From: JAABSQ01 sp964573705
GTDB taxonomy: Bacteria; Desulfobacterota; Desulfobacteria; Desulfobacterales; Desulfococcaceae
Assembly (NCBI GenBank): GCA_964573705.1
Contig: CAZNLT010000003.1
Span: forward strand, 9,653-73,652
Direction: 5' to 3'
DNA length: 64,000 bases
The position numbers and the translations under genes were made by a program. Of this stretch, positions 28,002-37,051 are shown piece by piece; within the stretch, counting starts at the first letter, position 1; the number at the start of each line of letters is the position of its first letter. The notes below the pieces were generated by a model. It was not told where the DNA came from and did not search any database. It saw only the letters and a list, made by a program, of their open reading frames with translations.

Positions 28002-28771
28002 AAATCCAGTTCATCGGGGTGGGCGGGGCCTTCAGCACCCCGGCTCTGTATCAATCCAACATGCTGGTCACCGCCGCATCCGGCCGCCGGCTGCTGATCG
28101 ACTGCGGCTCCGATATCCGGTTTTCCCTGGCAGAATGCGGTATCTCCCCGGAAGCCCTCTGTACCGCCATCGATGCCGTCTACATTTCCCATCTGCACTC
28201 GGATCATATCGGCGGCATGGAGGGGTTGGCCTTTTCCACCTATTTCCATCCGGATTCCTGTCGTCCCCGGCTGTTTATGGAATCGGCCCTGATGCACGAT
28301 ATGTGGAATCATGGGCTGAAGGCCGGCCTGAGGTGCATCGAAGGCAAGAACATGCACCTTACCGACTATTTCCGGTGCCGCTCTCTGGCCCCGGACGGAC
28401 GCTTCGAGTGGGAACGGATCCGGTTTACCCTGGTTCGAATGGACCATGTGATCGCCGGCTACCGGAATCACTACAGCTACGGGCTTCGCATTCGCGAAGG
28501 CGAGGGGCCGGAGATCTTCATCACCACCGACACCCAGTTTCGGCCCGAGCAGATCCTTCGGTGGGGGGAGTCGGCCGCCGTGATCTTTCACGACTGCGAA
28601 ACCAACCTCCTCAGAAGCCGGGTTCACGCCCATTATGAGGAACTGTGTACGCTGCCCGACCGGATTCGACGGAAAACCTGGCTCTATCATTACCAGCCGA
28701 ACCCGATCCAGGAACCGAAGGCGGACGGATTCAAAGGGTTTGTAACCAAGGGGCAGGTATTTGAATGGTGA
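27998..28771 (+). CDS. MBL-fold metallo-hydrolase
   Basis: The 257-residue protein begins directly with the beta-lactamase-fold strand MKIQFIGVGGAFS. It carries the metal motif SHLHSDHIGGMEG (~64-76) and later histidines in RMDHVIAGY and VIFHDCETNLL. The layout is close to RNase Z-like and phosphodiesterase-like hydrolases (LLIDCGSDIRFSL). Its ATG overlaps the cyclase stop, so it belongs to the operon. I infer that it might hydrolyse the cyclic nucleotide made by the neighbouring cyclase, but a nuclease or other esterase role is equally possible. Confidence 0.75.
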   Translation: MKIQFIGVGGAFSTPALYQSNMLVTAASGRRLLIDCGSDIRFSLAECGISPEALCTAIDAVYISHLHSDHIGGMEGLAFSTYFHPDSCRPRLFMESALMHDMWNHGLKAGLRCIEGKNMHLTDYFRCRSLAPDGRFEWERIRFTLVRMDHVIAGYRNHYSYGLRIREGEGPEIFITTDTQFRPEQILRWGESAAVIFHDCETNLLRSRVHAHYEELCTLPDRIRRKTWLYHYQPNPIQEPKADGFKGFVTKGQVFEW

Positions 28772-28815
28772 AGGACGGCTTGATTTTTGACTCAGTCGCG
28801 TTAGCTTAAGGGTTT

Positions 28816-28832
28816 AGAGCCGATCCGGCTCT
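28816..28832 (+). other. short hairpin upstream of clpS
   Basis: A perfect 7-bp stem with a 3-base loop (28816-28822/28826-28832) sits 9 bases before the clpS ribosome site. There is no T run, so it is more likely an mRNA structure near the clpS leader than a terminator. Confidence 0.35.
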
Positions 28833-28855
28833 TGAAGGACAGGAGGCGAATGAGG

Positions 28856-29170
28856 ATGAGTCAACACGACAGCGATACCATCGAAAAAACAGAAACCAAG
28901 GTCGAGGATGAGGTCAAGGAACCGCCCATGTACAAGGTTCTGCTTCACAACGACAACTTCACCACCAAGGAGTTCGTGGTTCAGATCCTGATGAGCGTTT
29001 TTCACAAGTCCGCCGAAGAGGCGGCCCAGCTGATGTGGCAGGTTCACAGCAAAGGCCGGGGGGTATGCGGGGTCTATCCGTTCGAGGTGGCCGAGACCAA
29101 GGTGACCACCGTCACCCATATCGCCCGGGAGCACGGATATCCGCTCAAGACGACCCTGGAGGAAGAATAG
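28856..29170 (+). CDS. clpS: ATP-dependent Clp protease adaptor ClpS
   Basis: This 104-residue protein has the ClpS core: YKVLLHNDNFTTKEFVVQIL, VFHKSAEEAAQLMWQVHSKG, and GVYPFEVAETKVTTV. The DN pair and the EE-QLMWQVH segment form the N-degron pocket. ClpS hands N-end-rule substrates to ClpA. Three nested starts exist; AGGAGG at 28841-28846 is best spaced (9 bases) for the ATG at 28856, while the ATG at 28850 would leave only 3 bases. No clpA is adjacent: the next gene is convergent and unrelated. Confidence 0.93.
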   Translation: MSQHDSDTIEKTETKVEDEVKEPPMYKVLLHNDNFTTKEFVVQILMSVFHKSAEEAAQLMWQVHSKGRGVCGVYPFEVAETKVTTVTHIAREHGYPLKTTLEEE

Positions 29171-29184
29171 ATGAGGAGAAGGCT

Positions 29185-30378
29185 CTACTCTCTTTGGGCA
29201 AGGGGAAGGTCCTCATTGAGGGCGTCGATATGGTCCTGCTCCATCCGGTTGATTTCCCCGATGTGGGCCCGCATCAGGTATTCCAGCCGGTGGTCGTAGA
29301 ACTTGTGCAGGCTGTAGTTTCCGATCCCCCGAAATCCCCGGCGGGTTTTGTGGTGGCCCCCCGCACCCGGGTCGAAATATCGAACCCCCTTCTGAATGGC
29401 CCATTCAATGGGACGGTAATAACAGGCGTTGAAGTGGAGGTCCCGAATCTTTGCGGCGGCGCCCCAATACCGGCCCAGCAGCTGTTCCCCTTTGTGAATC
29501 AGAAGAGACATGCCCACAGGAAGCTCGGAATCGACCCGGTGATAGGCGGCGATCACCAGCATTCGGTGGCGGTAGGTTCGATAGATCCCCTCAAAAAAGG
29601 TCGGATTCAGATACTTGCACCCCCAAGGGCCGTGCTGGTCGTTGGTGGCCTCGTAATAGCGGAACATCAACGGAATCAGCCGGTGCGGAATCTCGTCGCC
29701 TTCCAGGGCTTCCAGGCGAATTCCCTGTTTGGCCATCATGTTCCGCTCCCGCCGAATGTTCCGGCGCTGATTGGTCTTGAATATCCCCAGGTAATCCTCG
29801 AAGGAGTCGAAACTGCGGTTTTCCCAGACAAAGCTCTGGTGAAGCCATTTCACATACCCGTATCGGGCGGCGAGAACCTGCCAGTCGGGATCGGAAAACA
29901 GGAAGCTGCACCCGGAAAGGGTGTTCTCCGTGCAGAATCGGTCGATCGCCTGCAGCATGGAACGGGTCAGGGCGGCTTCATTCATGCCGGGGGCCATTAA
30001 GAACCGGTACCCGGTGATCGGGGTGACCGGGCTCATGCCCACCAGTTTGGGGTAATAGCGAATCCCGAGCTTCCCGGCCAGTTCGGCCCATATATGATCG
30101 AACACGAATTCACCGGCGCTGTGGGTCTTGATATACAGCGGCGCCGCCGCGACCAGGCGGCCGCCGTTCCAGACCGTCAGGTGTCGGGGATGCCACCCGG
30201 CCTCGGGTGCGATGCTGCCGGATTCCTCCAGCTGGTGGAGCCATTCCCATTCGAGCAGCGGGGTCTTCAGCGGTTCGGCCAGGGCGTCCCAGTCCGGTGG
30301 ATCCACCTCCGCAATGCGTCGAATCCATTTCAGGGTATATGCCTGTTTCAGAGAATAGGCATGTGTCGGATGTGGCAT
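29185..30378 (-). CDS. FemAB-like/GNAT-fold acyltransferase family protein
   Basis: The 397-residue protein resembles the PF04339-type family, predicted GNAT-fold acyltransferases related to FemAB. Evidence includes the N-terminal WDALAEPLKTPLLEWEWLHQ, the region RFLMAPGMNEAALTRSMLQA, FEDYLGIFKTNQRRNIRRER (the conserved K-x-R-x-x-I-R-R-ER segment), YYEATNDQHGPWGCKYLNPT, and FDPGAGGHHKTRRGF near the end. Function is not established; peptidoglycan or amino-acid acylation has been suggested for relatives. AAGGAGG lies 6 bases before the ATG. Confidence 0.8.
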   Translation of the reverse strand: MPHPTHAYSLKQAYTLKWIRRIAEVDPPDWDALAEPLKTPLLEWEWLHQLEESGSIAPEAGWHPRHLTVWNGGRLVAAAPLYIKTHSAGEFVFDHIWAELAGKLGIRYYPKLVGMSPVTPITGYRFLMAPGMNEAALTRSMLQAIDRFCTENTLSGCSFLFSDPDWQVLAARYGYVKWLHQSFVWENRSFDSFEDYLGIFKTNQRRNIRRERNMMAKQGIRLEALEGDEIPHRLIPLMFRYYEATNDQHGPWGCKYLNPTFFEGIYRTYRHRMLVIAAYHRVDSELPVGMSLLIHKGEQLLGRYWGAAAKIRDLHFNACYYRPIEWAIQKGVRYFDPGAGGHHKTRRGFRGIGNYSLHKFYDHRLEYLMRAHIGEINRMEQDHIDALNEDLPLAQRE

Positions 30379-30421
30379 GTCGTGCCTCCTTCGCCTCTGT
30401 TTCGCCGCTCCGGGTGTTTAA

Positions 30422-30468
30422 ACAAACCCGATCCCGGGCTTTAAGCTAAGATCATTTCCCGGGTTTGT
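30422..30468 (-). terminator. hairpin after the Do-protease gene
   Basis: A perfect 9-bp stem (30422-30430/30460-30468) with a long loop lies 30 bases after the protease stop on the minus strand. It is followed by only a short T-rich stretch, so termination efficiency is uncertain. Confidence 0.4.
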
Positions 30469-30497
30469 CACGGCGAAGGCATCCGGTATAACGCAAG

Positions 30498-31880
30498 CTA
30501 CCCCAAGCGGACGGTGATATAGTAGGCCTGCTGACCCCGCTGCAAAAGGATGACCACCGAGCGCCGGTTGCGGTATTTGATTACCGCCTTGTCGAAATCG
30601 GTTCGGTCCGCCACCGCGATTTCGCCGATCTGGCGAATGACATCCCCGGCTTCCACCCCGATGCCGGCCAGGTAGGAATCGGGCCGGACCTCGGTGATGA
30701 CCACGCCGCTGCGCCCGCCGGTGGCATCCTTGACCCGAACGCCCATCAGGGAATACCCGATTTCCGGGGCCTTTTCAGATGGAAACGCCTCGGCCCGCAA
30801 GGTTTTTCGGACCGTTTCGCCGTTCCGCCACAGGCTCAGGGTGACCCGATCCCCGGGAACAAACCCCTTGGCGGCGGAAAAGAAATCCCCGGTGGTGCGG
30901 GTATCGAATCCGCCCAGAGACAACAGGATGTCCCCTTCCCGAATTCCCGCCCGGTTCGCCGGGCTGTCGGCCTCCACCCGTTGAATCAGCACCCCGTCCA
31001 GGCGGTCCAGCTTCATGTACCGGGCCAACCGCCGGTCGATATCCTGGACCGTGATGCCGATCCAGGACTGGCTGACCTCCCCGTGCTCGATCAAATCCGA
31101 AATGATCCGTTTGGCCTTGGTGATGGGGATGGCGAATCCGATCCCCTGGGCCCGGGCGTAGATGGCGGTATTGATTCCGATCAGCTCGCCGTTGATGTTG
31201 AGCAGGGGCCCCCCGCTGTTGCCGGGATTGATGGAGGCGTCGGTCTGAATGAAATCATGGTAGACGGTGTCCCGGGCTCGAATGGATCGGTTCACCGCGC
31301 TCACCACCCCGGTGGTGACCGTATTGGAAAAGCCGAAAGGGTTGCCGATGGCGATGACGTCCTCCCCGATCATGAGATCGTCCGACTCCCCCATCTCCAC
31401 CGCCGGCAGAGGGGCGTCGGTCTTGATTTGAAGCACCGCCAGATCGGAGTCGGGATCGGCCCCGATCACGACGGCCTCGAATTCCCGCTCATCCTTGAGG
31501 CTGACGGTGATGGTGCCGGTCTGGGCCACCACATGGGCATTGGTGAGAATGAAGCCCCGCTTTCCGTCGATAATGACCCCGGAGCCGAGACTGTTTCGAC
31601 GATACCGCCGCTCCGGCCCGGGCTCGAAAAAATCCCGGAAAAACCACTCGAACATCGGGTCCATGCCGCCGAAGGGCCGGCCGCGGTCTCGAACCGGGTA
31701 TTCGGTGCTGATGTTGACCACCGCCGGGCTGACCTTGCGAACGGCCCGCACCACCGCATTTTCCCGGTTATAGGGGCCCTCTTCGGCCGGGACCGGAAGG
31801 CCGGTCAGAAGCACCAGGATCAGGACAAGAATCGCCGTTTTCCGCCGGAGGGGCAGATTCATGAAAATAGGCTTTGTCAT
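30498..31880 (-). CDS. periplasmic Do-type serine protease (DegP/DegQ/HtrA family)
   Basis: The protein is 460 residues and starts with a signal peptide (TAILVLILVLLTGLPVPAEE). The trypsin-like domain has the full triad: His in ILTNAHVVAQ (~113), Asp in DPDSDLAVL (~143), and Ser in NPGNSGGPLLN (~222). Two PDZ domains follow, the first beginning near WIGITVQDID, the second near IGYSLMGVRV. It degrades or refolds misfolded envelope proteins. Which of degP, degQ or degS it corresponds to cannot be decided from sequence alone; two PDZ domains exclude DegS. It is divergent from the radical SAM gene. Confidence 0.93.
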   Translation of the reverse strand: MTKPIFMNLPLRRKTAILVLILVLLTGLPVPAEEGPYNRENAVVRAVRKVSPAVVNISTEYPVRDRGRPFGGMDPMFEWFFRDFFEPGPERRYRRNSLGSGVIIDGKRGFILTNAHVVAQTGTITVSLKDEREFEAVVIGADPDSDLAVLQIKTDAPLPAVEMGESDDLMIGEDVIAIGNPFGFSNTVTTGVVSAVNRSIRARDTVYHDFIQTDASINPGNSGGPLLNINGELIGINTAIYARAQGIGFAIPITKAKRIISDLIEHGEVSQSWIGITVQDIDRRLARYMKLDRLDGVLIQRVEADSPANRAGIREGDILLSLGGFDTRTTGDFFSAAKGFVPGDRVTLSLWRNGETVRKTLRAEAFPSEKAPEIGYSLMGVRVKDATGGRSGVVITEVRPDSYLAGIGVEAGDVIRQIGEIAVADRTDFDKAVIKYRNRRSVVILLQRGQQAYYITVRLG

Positions 31881-31983
31881 TTTGGTAAATTTAATTTAAT
31901 ATGAATGTTTATTTTTTATTGATGATGGTTATGGTTTGCCGACATCGACGGAATGCAGGTTAATCTCAGACGCAACACATATC

Positions 31984-34506
31984 ATGACGAAGAAGGACAT
32001 TCAAGACATCTTGCCGCTGGTGGAACAGCCCAGCCGGTATCTCGGCTCCGAAACCAACCGGATCAGAAAAGACCCGGCCAAGGTCCGCCTCCGCTTCGCC
32101 CTCGCCTTTCCGGATCTTTACGAAATCGGCACCTCCCATTTCGGACTTCAGATCCTCTACGACATTCTCAACCGACGCGAGGAGATCGCCGCTGAACGGA
32201 TCTTCGCTCCGGCGCCGGATATGGAAGCCGCGATTCGAGAAGCCGGCATCCCCATTCCGACACTGGAATCGGGGACCCCGCTGAACCGGTTCGATATCGT
32301 GGGGTTCAGCCTGCTGTACGAACTCGATTACACCAATGTCCTCACCCTTCTGGATCTGGGGAACATCCCCTTTTTGGCCGAAGACAGGACCGCCGACCAT
32401 CCCCTGATCATCGCCGGCGGCCCCTGCACCTGCAATCCAGAACCGATGGCCGATTTTTTCGACGCCGTGGTGGTGGGCGACGGCGAGGCGGTGGTGACCG
32501 AAATCACCCGAACCTGGCTGGAATGGCGGGGCCGGGGCGGCCAGAGCAAACCGGGCAAACAGGATAAAACCGATCTGCTTCGAACCTGGTCGACCCTAGA
32601 CGGGGTCTACATCCCCTCGTTTTTCGAACCCGAATATGATTCCCGGGGCAGACAGCAACTTCACCCGGTCCATGCCGAATATGCTTCCGTGCGCCGGGCG
32701 GTGCTTCCGGACCTGGACACCGCCCCCTTTCCGGAATCACCGGTGGTGCCCTTCGGGAAACCGATCCATGACCGGCTGCGGCTGGAGGTGGCCCGAGGCT
32801 GCACCCGTGGCTGCCGGTTTTGCCAGGCGGGAATGATCTATCGACCGGTTCGGGAGCGTGCCCCCCGAACCCTTCTCGACCAGTCCGAACGGGCGGTGGC
32901 CGCCACCGGATATGAAGATCTGTCCCTGCTTTCTTTGAGCACCGGCGATTATCGGTCCATCAGCCCCCTGATGACTGACCTCATGCGCCGATGCGAGGCC
33001 GAACACATTGCCGTCTCCCTGCCCTCCCTTCGGGCCGGTACCCTGACCCCGGAACTGATGGCCCAGATCAAGCGGGTGCGAAAAACCGGGTTCACCATCG
33101 CCCCCGAAGCCGGCAGCCAGCGGCTGCGCAACGTCATCAATAAAAACATTACCGAACCCGACATCCTGGAGACGGTTCAGGATGCCTTTGCCGCCGGGTG
33201 GCAGGGGATCAAACTCTACTTCATGATCGGCCTGCCCACCGAAACCCCGGCGGACCTGGCGGCCATCGTCGATCTGGTGGAACAGGTTCGCCGGCTGCGA
33301 GGCCCCACAGGCAAAAAGCCCAACATCAACGTCAGCGTCGGCGCTTTTATTCCAAAGCCCCATACCCCTTTTCAGTGGCGCCCCCAGATCTCACTATCGG
33401 AATCCCGGGAAAAGATCGGATGGCTCAAGGACCGCCTGAATCTGCCGGGAGTTCGATTCAAATGGCAGGACCCCCGGGTCAGTTTTCTGGAGGGGGTCTG
33501 GTCCCGGGGCGATCGGCAGCTGTCTCGATTGCTGATCACGGCCTATGAAAAGGGGTGCCGACTGGACGGATGGAGTGATCGGTTCCGGTTCGATCTGTGG
33601 GAAGCGGCGTTTCAAGAAACCGGCATCGACCCCGAATTTTACACCGCTCGAGAGAGACAACCGGATGAACCCCTTCCCTGGGAGGTTATCGACATCGGGG
33701 TCACCCGCACGTTTCTGCGGCGGGAGTGGAAAAAGGCCCTGGCCGAAGAGCACACCCCCGACTGCCGGGACGGGGCGTGCGAGGGCTGCGGGGTCTGCGA
33801 CTTCGATCGAATTCAGCCGGTGGTCTTTGCCCCCGAGGAGACCATTCCCATCGACGCTGGGGATACGATCAAAGCCGGGGCCGAAAACGGCTTCAAAACC
33901 CTTCAGGTCTTCTATGCCAAAACCGGGCCGGCCCGCTTTTTCGGTCATCTGGAAATGGTTTCGATTCTTCTGCGGGCCATTCGCCGGGCCAACATTCCGG
34001 TAAAGTTCTCCGAAGGGTACCATCCCATGCCCAAGGTCGCTTTCACCGACCCGATTCCCCTGGGCATGGAAAGCCGGAAAGAGGCCTTTTTCATGACCGT
34101 TCCCGGTCATGTCCGTCCGGAATCGATCGTCGAAGGGCTTCGAGGCCGTTTGCCCGAAGGGCTTGAGGTACGCGCCTGCCGAATCGCCCCGCCCAAATCC
34201 GGAAGAAAACCGCCGGAAGAAGCCGTCTATCGCATCACCCTTTACGGCAGCGAGTTCAAACCGAACCGGCTTGACCGCTTTCAGGCCCGGCCGGACCATC
34301 TCTTGACCCGGACCTCCACCAAGGGGCGGACTCGGACCGTCGACCTGAAAGAGACGGTGCTGGAAATTCGCATGGACTCTGCCCGGGAGCTGCACCTGCG
34401 CCTGAAAACGATTCCGGGTCAGACCGTGCGCCCCTCGGTCCTGCTTCAGGAAATTTTCGACCTGGATGAAGAATCCGTAAAGCGGGCGTCCATCCTCAAA
34501 CTCTGA
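31984..34506 (+). CDS. TIGR03960-type radical SAM protein with C-terminal DUF2344 domain
   Basis: The 840-residue protein has an N-terminal cobalamin-binding-like region (YLGSETNRIRKDP, IGTSHFGLQILYDILN). A radical SAM domain with C-x3-C-x2-C in GCTRGCRFCQAGM (~271-280) follows. The C terminus holds a DUF2344-type domain (VFYAKTGPARFFGHLEMV, VKFSEGYHPMPKVAF) preceded by a small cysteine cluster CEGCGVCDF. This fusion is usual in delta-proteobacteria and typically lies directly before RNase G, as here. The reaction is not known. The chosen ATG begins the conserved N terminus, although its ribosome site is weak. Confidence 0.88.
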   Translation: MTKKDIQDILPLVEQPSRYLGSETNRIRKDPAKVRLRFALAFPDLYEIGTSHFGLQILYDILNRREEIAAERIFAPAPDMEAAIREAGIPIPTLESGTPLNRFDIVGFSLLYELDYTNVLTLLDLGNIPFLAEDRTADHPLIIAGGPCTCNPEPMADFFDAVVVGDGEAVVTEITRTWLEWRGRGGQSKPGKQDKTDLLRTWSTLDGVYIPSFFEPEYDSRGRQQLHPVHAEYASVRRAVLPDLDTAPFPESPVVPFGKPIHDRLRLEVARGCTRGCRFCQAGMIYRPVRERAPRTLLDQSERAVAATGYEDLSLLSLSTGDYRSISPLMTDLMRRCEAEHIAVSLPSLRAGTLTPELMAQIKRVRKTGFTIAPEAGSQRLRNVINKNITEPDILETVQDAFAAGWQGIKLYFMIGLPTETPADLAAIVDLVEQVRRLRGPTGKKPNINVSVGAFIPKPHTPFQWRPQISLSESREKIGWLKDRLNLPGVRFKWQDPRVSFLEGVWSRGDRQLSRLLITAYEKGCRLDGWSDRFRFDLWEAAFQETGIDPEFYTARERQPDEPLPWEVIDIGVTRTFLRREWKKALAEEHTPDCRDGACEGCGVCDFDRIQPVVFAPEETIPIDAGDTIKAGAENGFKTLQVFYAKTGPARFFGHLEMVSILLRAIRRANIPVKFSEGYHPMPKVAFTDPIPLGMESRKEAFFMTVPGHVRPESIVEGLRGRLPEGLEVRACRIAPPKSGRKPPEEAVYRITLYGSEFKPNRLDRFQARPDHLLTRTSTKGRTRTVDLKETVLEIRMDSARELHLRLKTIPGQTVRPSVLLQEIFDLDEESVKRASILKL

Positions 34507-34522
34507 AAGTATTGAAAGACCC

Positions 34523-36064
34523 ATGGACAAAAAACTCGTCATCAATGTCACCGAACATGAAACCCGGGTCGCTCTTCTGGAAGACGGGACCATCGTCGAG
34601 CTTTTCATCGAACGACAAGACTACTCGGACATCGCCGGAAATGTCTATAAAGGGCGGGTCCAGCGGGTGTTGCCGGGGATGCAGGCCGCTTTCGTGGATA
34701 TTGGGCTCGACCAGGCCGCCTTCATATATGTGGATGATGTTTTAGGGGAAAACTACGGCGAATTTCAGAAAATTTTTCCTCTAGAAGAGGATGAAGAAGA
34801 AGATCCCGAGGTGGATATCGTCCATACCGGCGACTCCCTGGCCGACCGTCACGCCCACATCGAAGAGATTCTTACGGAAGGCCAGGAGGTAATGGTTCAG
34901 GTGGCCAAATCCCCCATCGGCACCAAGGGAGCCAGAGTCACCACCTACATCTCCCTGCCGGGCCGGTTTCTGGTGCTGATGCCCACCTCCGATCACGTGG
35001 GGATTTCCCGCCGCATTGAAGACGAGCTTGAAAGAACCCGTCTGAAGAACCTGATTCTCTCCCTGCGCGAAGAGAACCTCGGGTATATCGTCCGAACGGC
35101 TGCCGAAGGGGTCCAGAAAGAAAAGCTTATCTACGAGGTAGGATTTCTCACAAATCTTTGGGAAAATATTCAGGACCGCTATCGCGACACCTCGGCGCCG
35201 TCCATTCTGCACCAGGAACTGATGGTGAGCCTTCGAGCGGTCCGGGACCTGCTGACCCATGAAGCCCAGCAACTGGTGGTCGATTCCCGAACCACCTATT
35301 CCGCGATTCTCAATTTTCTGGACACCTTTATGCCGAGCCTTAAAGATTCTGTGGTCCTTCATGAGGACAATGAGCCGATTTTCGACGCCCACAATCTGGA
35401 GGGAGACATCTCCAGAGCCCTCAAGAAGAAAGTATGGCTCAAGTCAGGCGGGTATATTGTGATCGAACATACCGAAGCGCTGGTAGCCATCGATGTCAAC
35501 ACCGGGCGATATGTGGGCAAGCACAACCTGGAGGAGACCATTTTGAAAACCAACCTGGAGGCGGTCAAAGAAATCGCCTATCAGATTCGATTGCGGGATA
35601 TCGGCGGCATTATCATCATCGATTTTATCGACATGGAAAAAAAGGCAAACCGGGAAAAGGTCTATAATGCCCTGAAGGAAGCGGTCAAGAAGGACCGAAG
35701 CAAAACCCATATTCTGCCCATGTCGGATATGGGACTGATTCAAATGACCCGCAAACGAATCCGCAAATCCTTGACCCGTCTGTTGTGCGAACCGTGTTTT
35801 TATTGCGATGGCGAGGGGTATCTCATGTCGGGACAGTCCATCTGCCACAATATCTATCGCGAGGTGTTGCGGGACAACCAGGACCTCAGCCCCGGCGGCA
35901 GACTGACCATTCGGGTTAACCCGGAAATCGCCGAACTCCTTCATGATGAGCAAAATCATATCATTCTCTCCCTGGAACGGGCCATCGGTAAACAGATCGT
36001 GGTATACCCCAATACCGAATTTCACCTGGAAGAGTTTGATATTTTCGAAACGGTAAAGGTGTAA
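34523..36064 (+). CDS. rng: ribonuclease G (Rne/Rng family)
   Basis: This 513-residue endoribonuclease begins with the S1 domain (NVYKGRVQRVLPGMQAAFVD, interrupted by an acidic insert EEDEEEDPE). RNase H-like and DNase I-like domains follow with catalytic Asp in VAIDVNTGRYVG and IIIDFIDME. A zinc-link Cys pair lies in CEPCFYCDGEG. It cleaves single-stranded AU-rich RNA and matures 16S rRNA. It lacks the long C-terminal scaffold of RNase E, so Rng is the better name. It starts 16 bases after the radical SAM gene. Confidence 0.93.
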   Translation: MDKKLVINVTEHETRVALLEDGTIVELFIERQDYSDIAGNVYKGRVQRVLPGMQAAFVDIGLDQAAFIYVDDVLGENYGEFQKIFPLEEDEEEDPEVDIVHTGDSLADRHAHIEEILTEGQEVMVQVAKSPIGTKGARVTTYISLPGRFLVLMPTSDHVGISRRIEDELERTRLKNLILSLREENLGYIVRTAAEGVQKEKLIYEVGFLTNLWENIQDRYRDTSAPSILHQELMVSLRAVRDLLTHEAQQLVVDSRTTYSAILNFLDTFMPSLKDSVVLHEDNEPIFDAHNLEGDISRALKKKVWLKSGGYIVIEHTEALVAIDVNTGRYVGKHNLEETILKTNLEAVKEIAYQIRLRDIGGIIIIDFIDMEKKANREKVYNALKEAVKKDRSKTHILPMSDMGLIQMTRKRIRKSLTRLLCEPCFYCDGEGYLMSGQSICHNIYREVLRDNQDLSPGGRLTIRVNPEIAELLHDEQNHIILSLERAIGKQIVVYPNTEFHLEEFDIFETVKV

Positions 36065-36080
36065 ATAATAGAATTCTTTC

Positions 36081-36110
36081 TTGACGAATTCAAAGAACTA
36101 TGTTTAAATT
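36081..36110 (+). promoter_or_regulatory. candidate promoter for rpmH
   Basis: TTGACG (36081-36086) and TAAATT (36105-36110) are 18 bases apart in an AT-rich 149-base leader, about 100 bases before rpmH. The -35 is good and the -10 moderate. Confidence 0.4.
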
Positions 36111-36213
36111 ACTAGGTTAAGCTTGTTGAGTAGCTTACCATCTGAAGCGAAGAGTTTTTTGTAAAGGTCATTTATTTCTTGTCATTTAAAAGCGTTAGAA
36201 AGAGGTTCATCCC

Positions 36214-36348
36214 ATGAAAAGAACATACCAGCCCAGCCGAATTCGACGGGCCCGCAATCACGGATTTCTAAAGCGGATGTCCACCAAACAGGGACGGAAA
36301 ATCATTAAAAACCGCAGGGCCAAGGGCCGAAAACGACTGTCGGCATAA
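36214..36348 (+). CDS. rpmH: 50S ribosomal protein L34
   Basis: The 44-residue protein begins MKRTYQPSRIRRARNHGF and ends with the basic tail KGRKRLSA, the invariant L34 sequence. It is the first gene of the conserved rpmH-rnpA-yidD-yidC-jag-mnmE group and precedes rnpA by about 34 bases. Confidence 0.97.
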   Translation: MKRTYQPSRIRRARNHGFLKRMSTKQGRKIIKNRRAKGRKRLSA

Positions 36349-36382
36349 GCCGGCGAACCCGGGTTCAATCCGTTCAGCCCTT

Positions 36383-36733
36383 TTGGATTTTTCCTTTACC
36401 AAGGCAGACAGACTCCTTAAGCGAGCCGATTTTCTTCGGTTGTCGCAGTCCGGTAAAAAGATCCAGAACAGATATTTTCTTGCACTTGTCTGTCCCGGAG
36501 ACACCGACCGGACCCGCTTTGGGGTTACCGTAACGAGAAGGGTCGGAAATGCGGTCACTCGCAACCGCATCAAGCGCCTTTGTCGTGAACACTTTCGATT
36601 GAACAGGCACACGATTACAGGTAACTGGGATATTAACATCATTGCGAAGAAACCGTCCGCTGGTCTGTCGACAGGCCTTTTTTTTTCGGCGATTCAAAAT
36701 ATTTTTGACAGACTCCCCGTCGGCGATCATTAA
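36383..36733 (+). CDS. rnpA: ribonuclease P protein component
   Basis: This 116-residue protein has the signature RFGVTVTRRVGNAVTRNRIK followed by RLCREHFR, and a FTKADRLLKRADFLRLSQSG start. It assists the RNase P RNA in trimming tRNA 5' leaders. The start is a TTG (MDFSFTKA...); no ATG or GTG is available near the conserved N terminus, and the frame is open upstream into rpmH, so the start is the least certain part. It ends one base before yidD. Confidence 0.92.
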   Translation: MDFSFTKADRLLKRADFLRLSQSGKKIQNRYFLALVCPGDTDRTRFGVTVTRRVGNAVTRNRIKRLCREHFRLNRHTITGNWDINIIAKKPSAGLSTGLFFSAIQNIFDRLPVGDH

Positions 36734-36734
36734 A

Positions 36735-36938
36735 ATGGCTTTACTTCTGCTGATACGCCTGTATCAGTATGGCTTATCCCCCCTTTTGGGACCTTCTTGT
36801 CGTTTTTATCCAACCTGTTCACGTTATTCGTATCAGGCCATATCGCAGTACGGCGTCTTGAAAGGCGTATCCCTTTCCCTGAAACGCATGGTGCGATGCC
36901 ACCCCTGGAATCCGGGAGGGTATGATCCTGTTCCCTGA
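36735..36938 (+). CDS. yidD: membrane protein insertion efficiency factor YidD
   Basis: The 67-residue protein has the family core LIRLYQYGLSPLLGPSCRFY followed by PTCSRYSYQAI and the tail RCHPWNPGGYDPVP. YidD is a small membrane-associated helper of YidC. It directly follows rnpA, and a long hairpin covers its stop codon. Confidence 0.95.
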   Translation: MALLLLIRLYQYGLSPLLGPSCRFYPTCSRYSYQAISQYGVLKGVSLSLKRMVRCHPWNPGGYDPVP

Positions 36939-36954
36939 ACCGGATCATACCCTC
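36916..36954. other. 13-bp perfect hairpin across the yidD stop
   Basis: A perfect 13-bp inverted repeat (36916-36928/36942-36954) with a 13-base loop contains the last codons and stop of yidD. No T run follows on either strand, so it is more likely an mRNA-stability or processing element between yidD and yidC than an intrinsic terminator. Confidence 0.5.
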
Positions 36955-37051
36955 ACGCCGAATCACATTCAACAGCCATGAATCAGCAATCCGACAAGAT
37001 CCTCAATGTAGAAAAGATGGTCTGCGTATCGATCTGTTGTAGGAGAGGATA

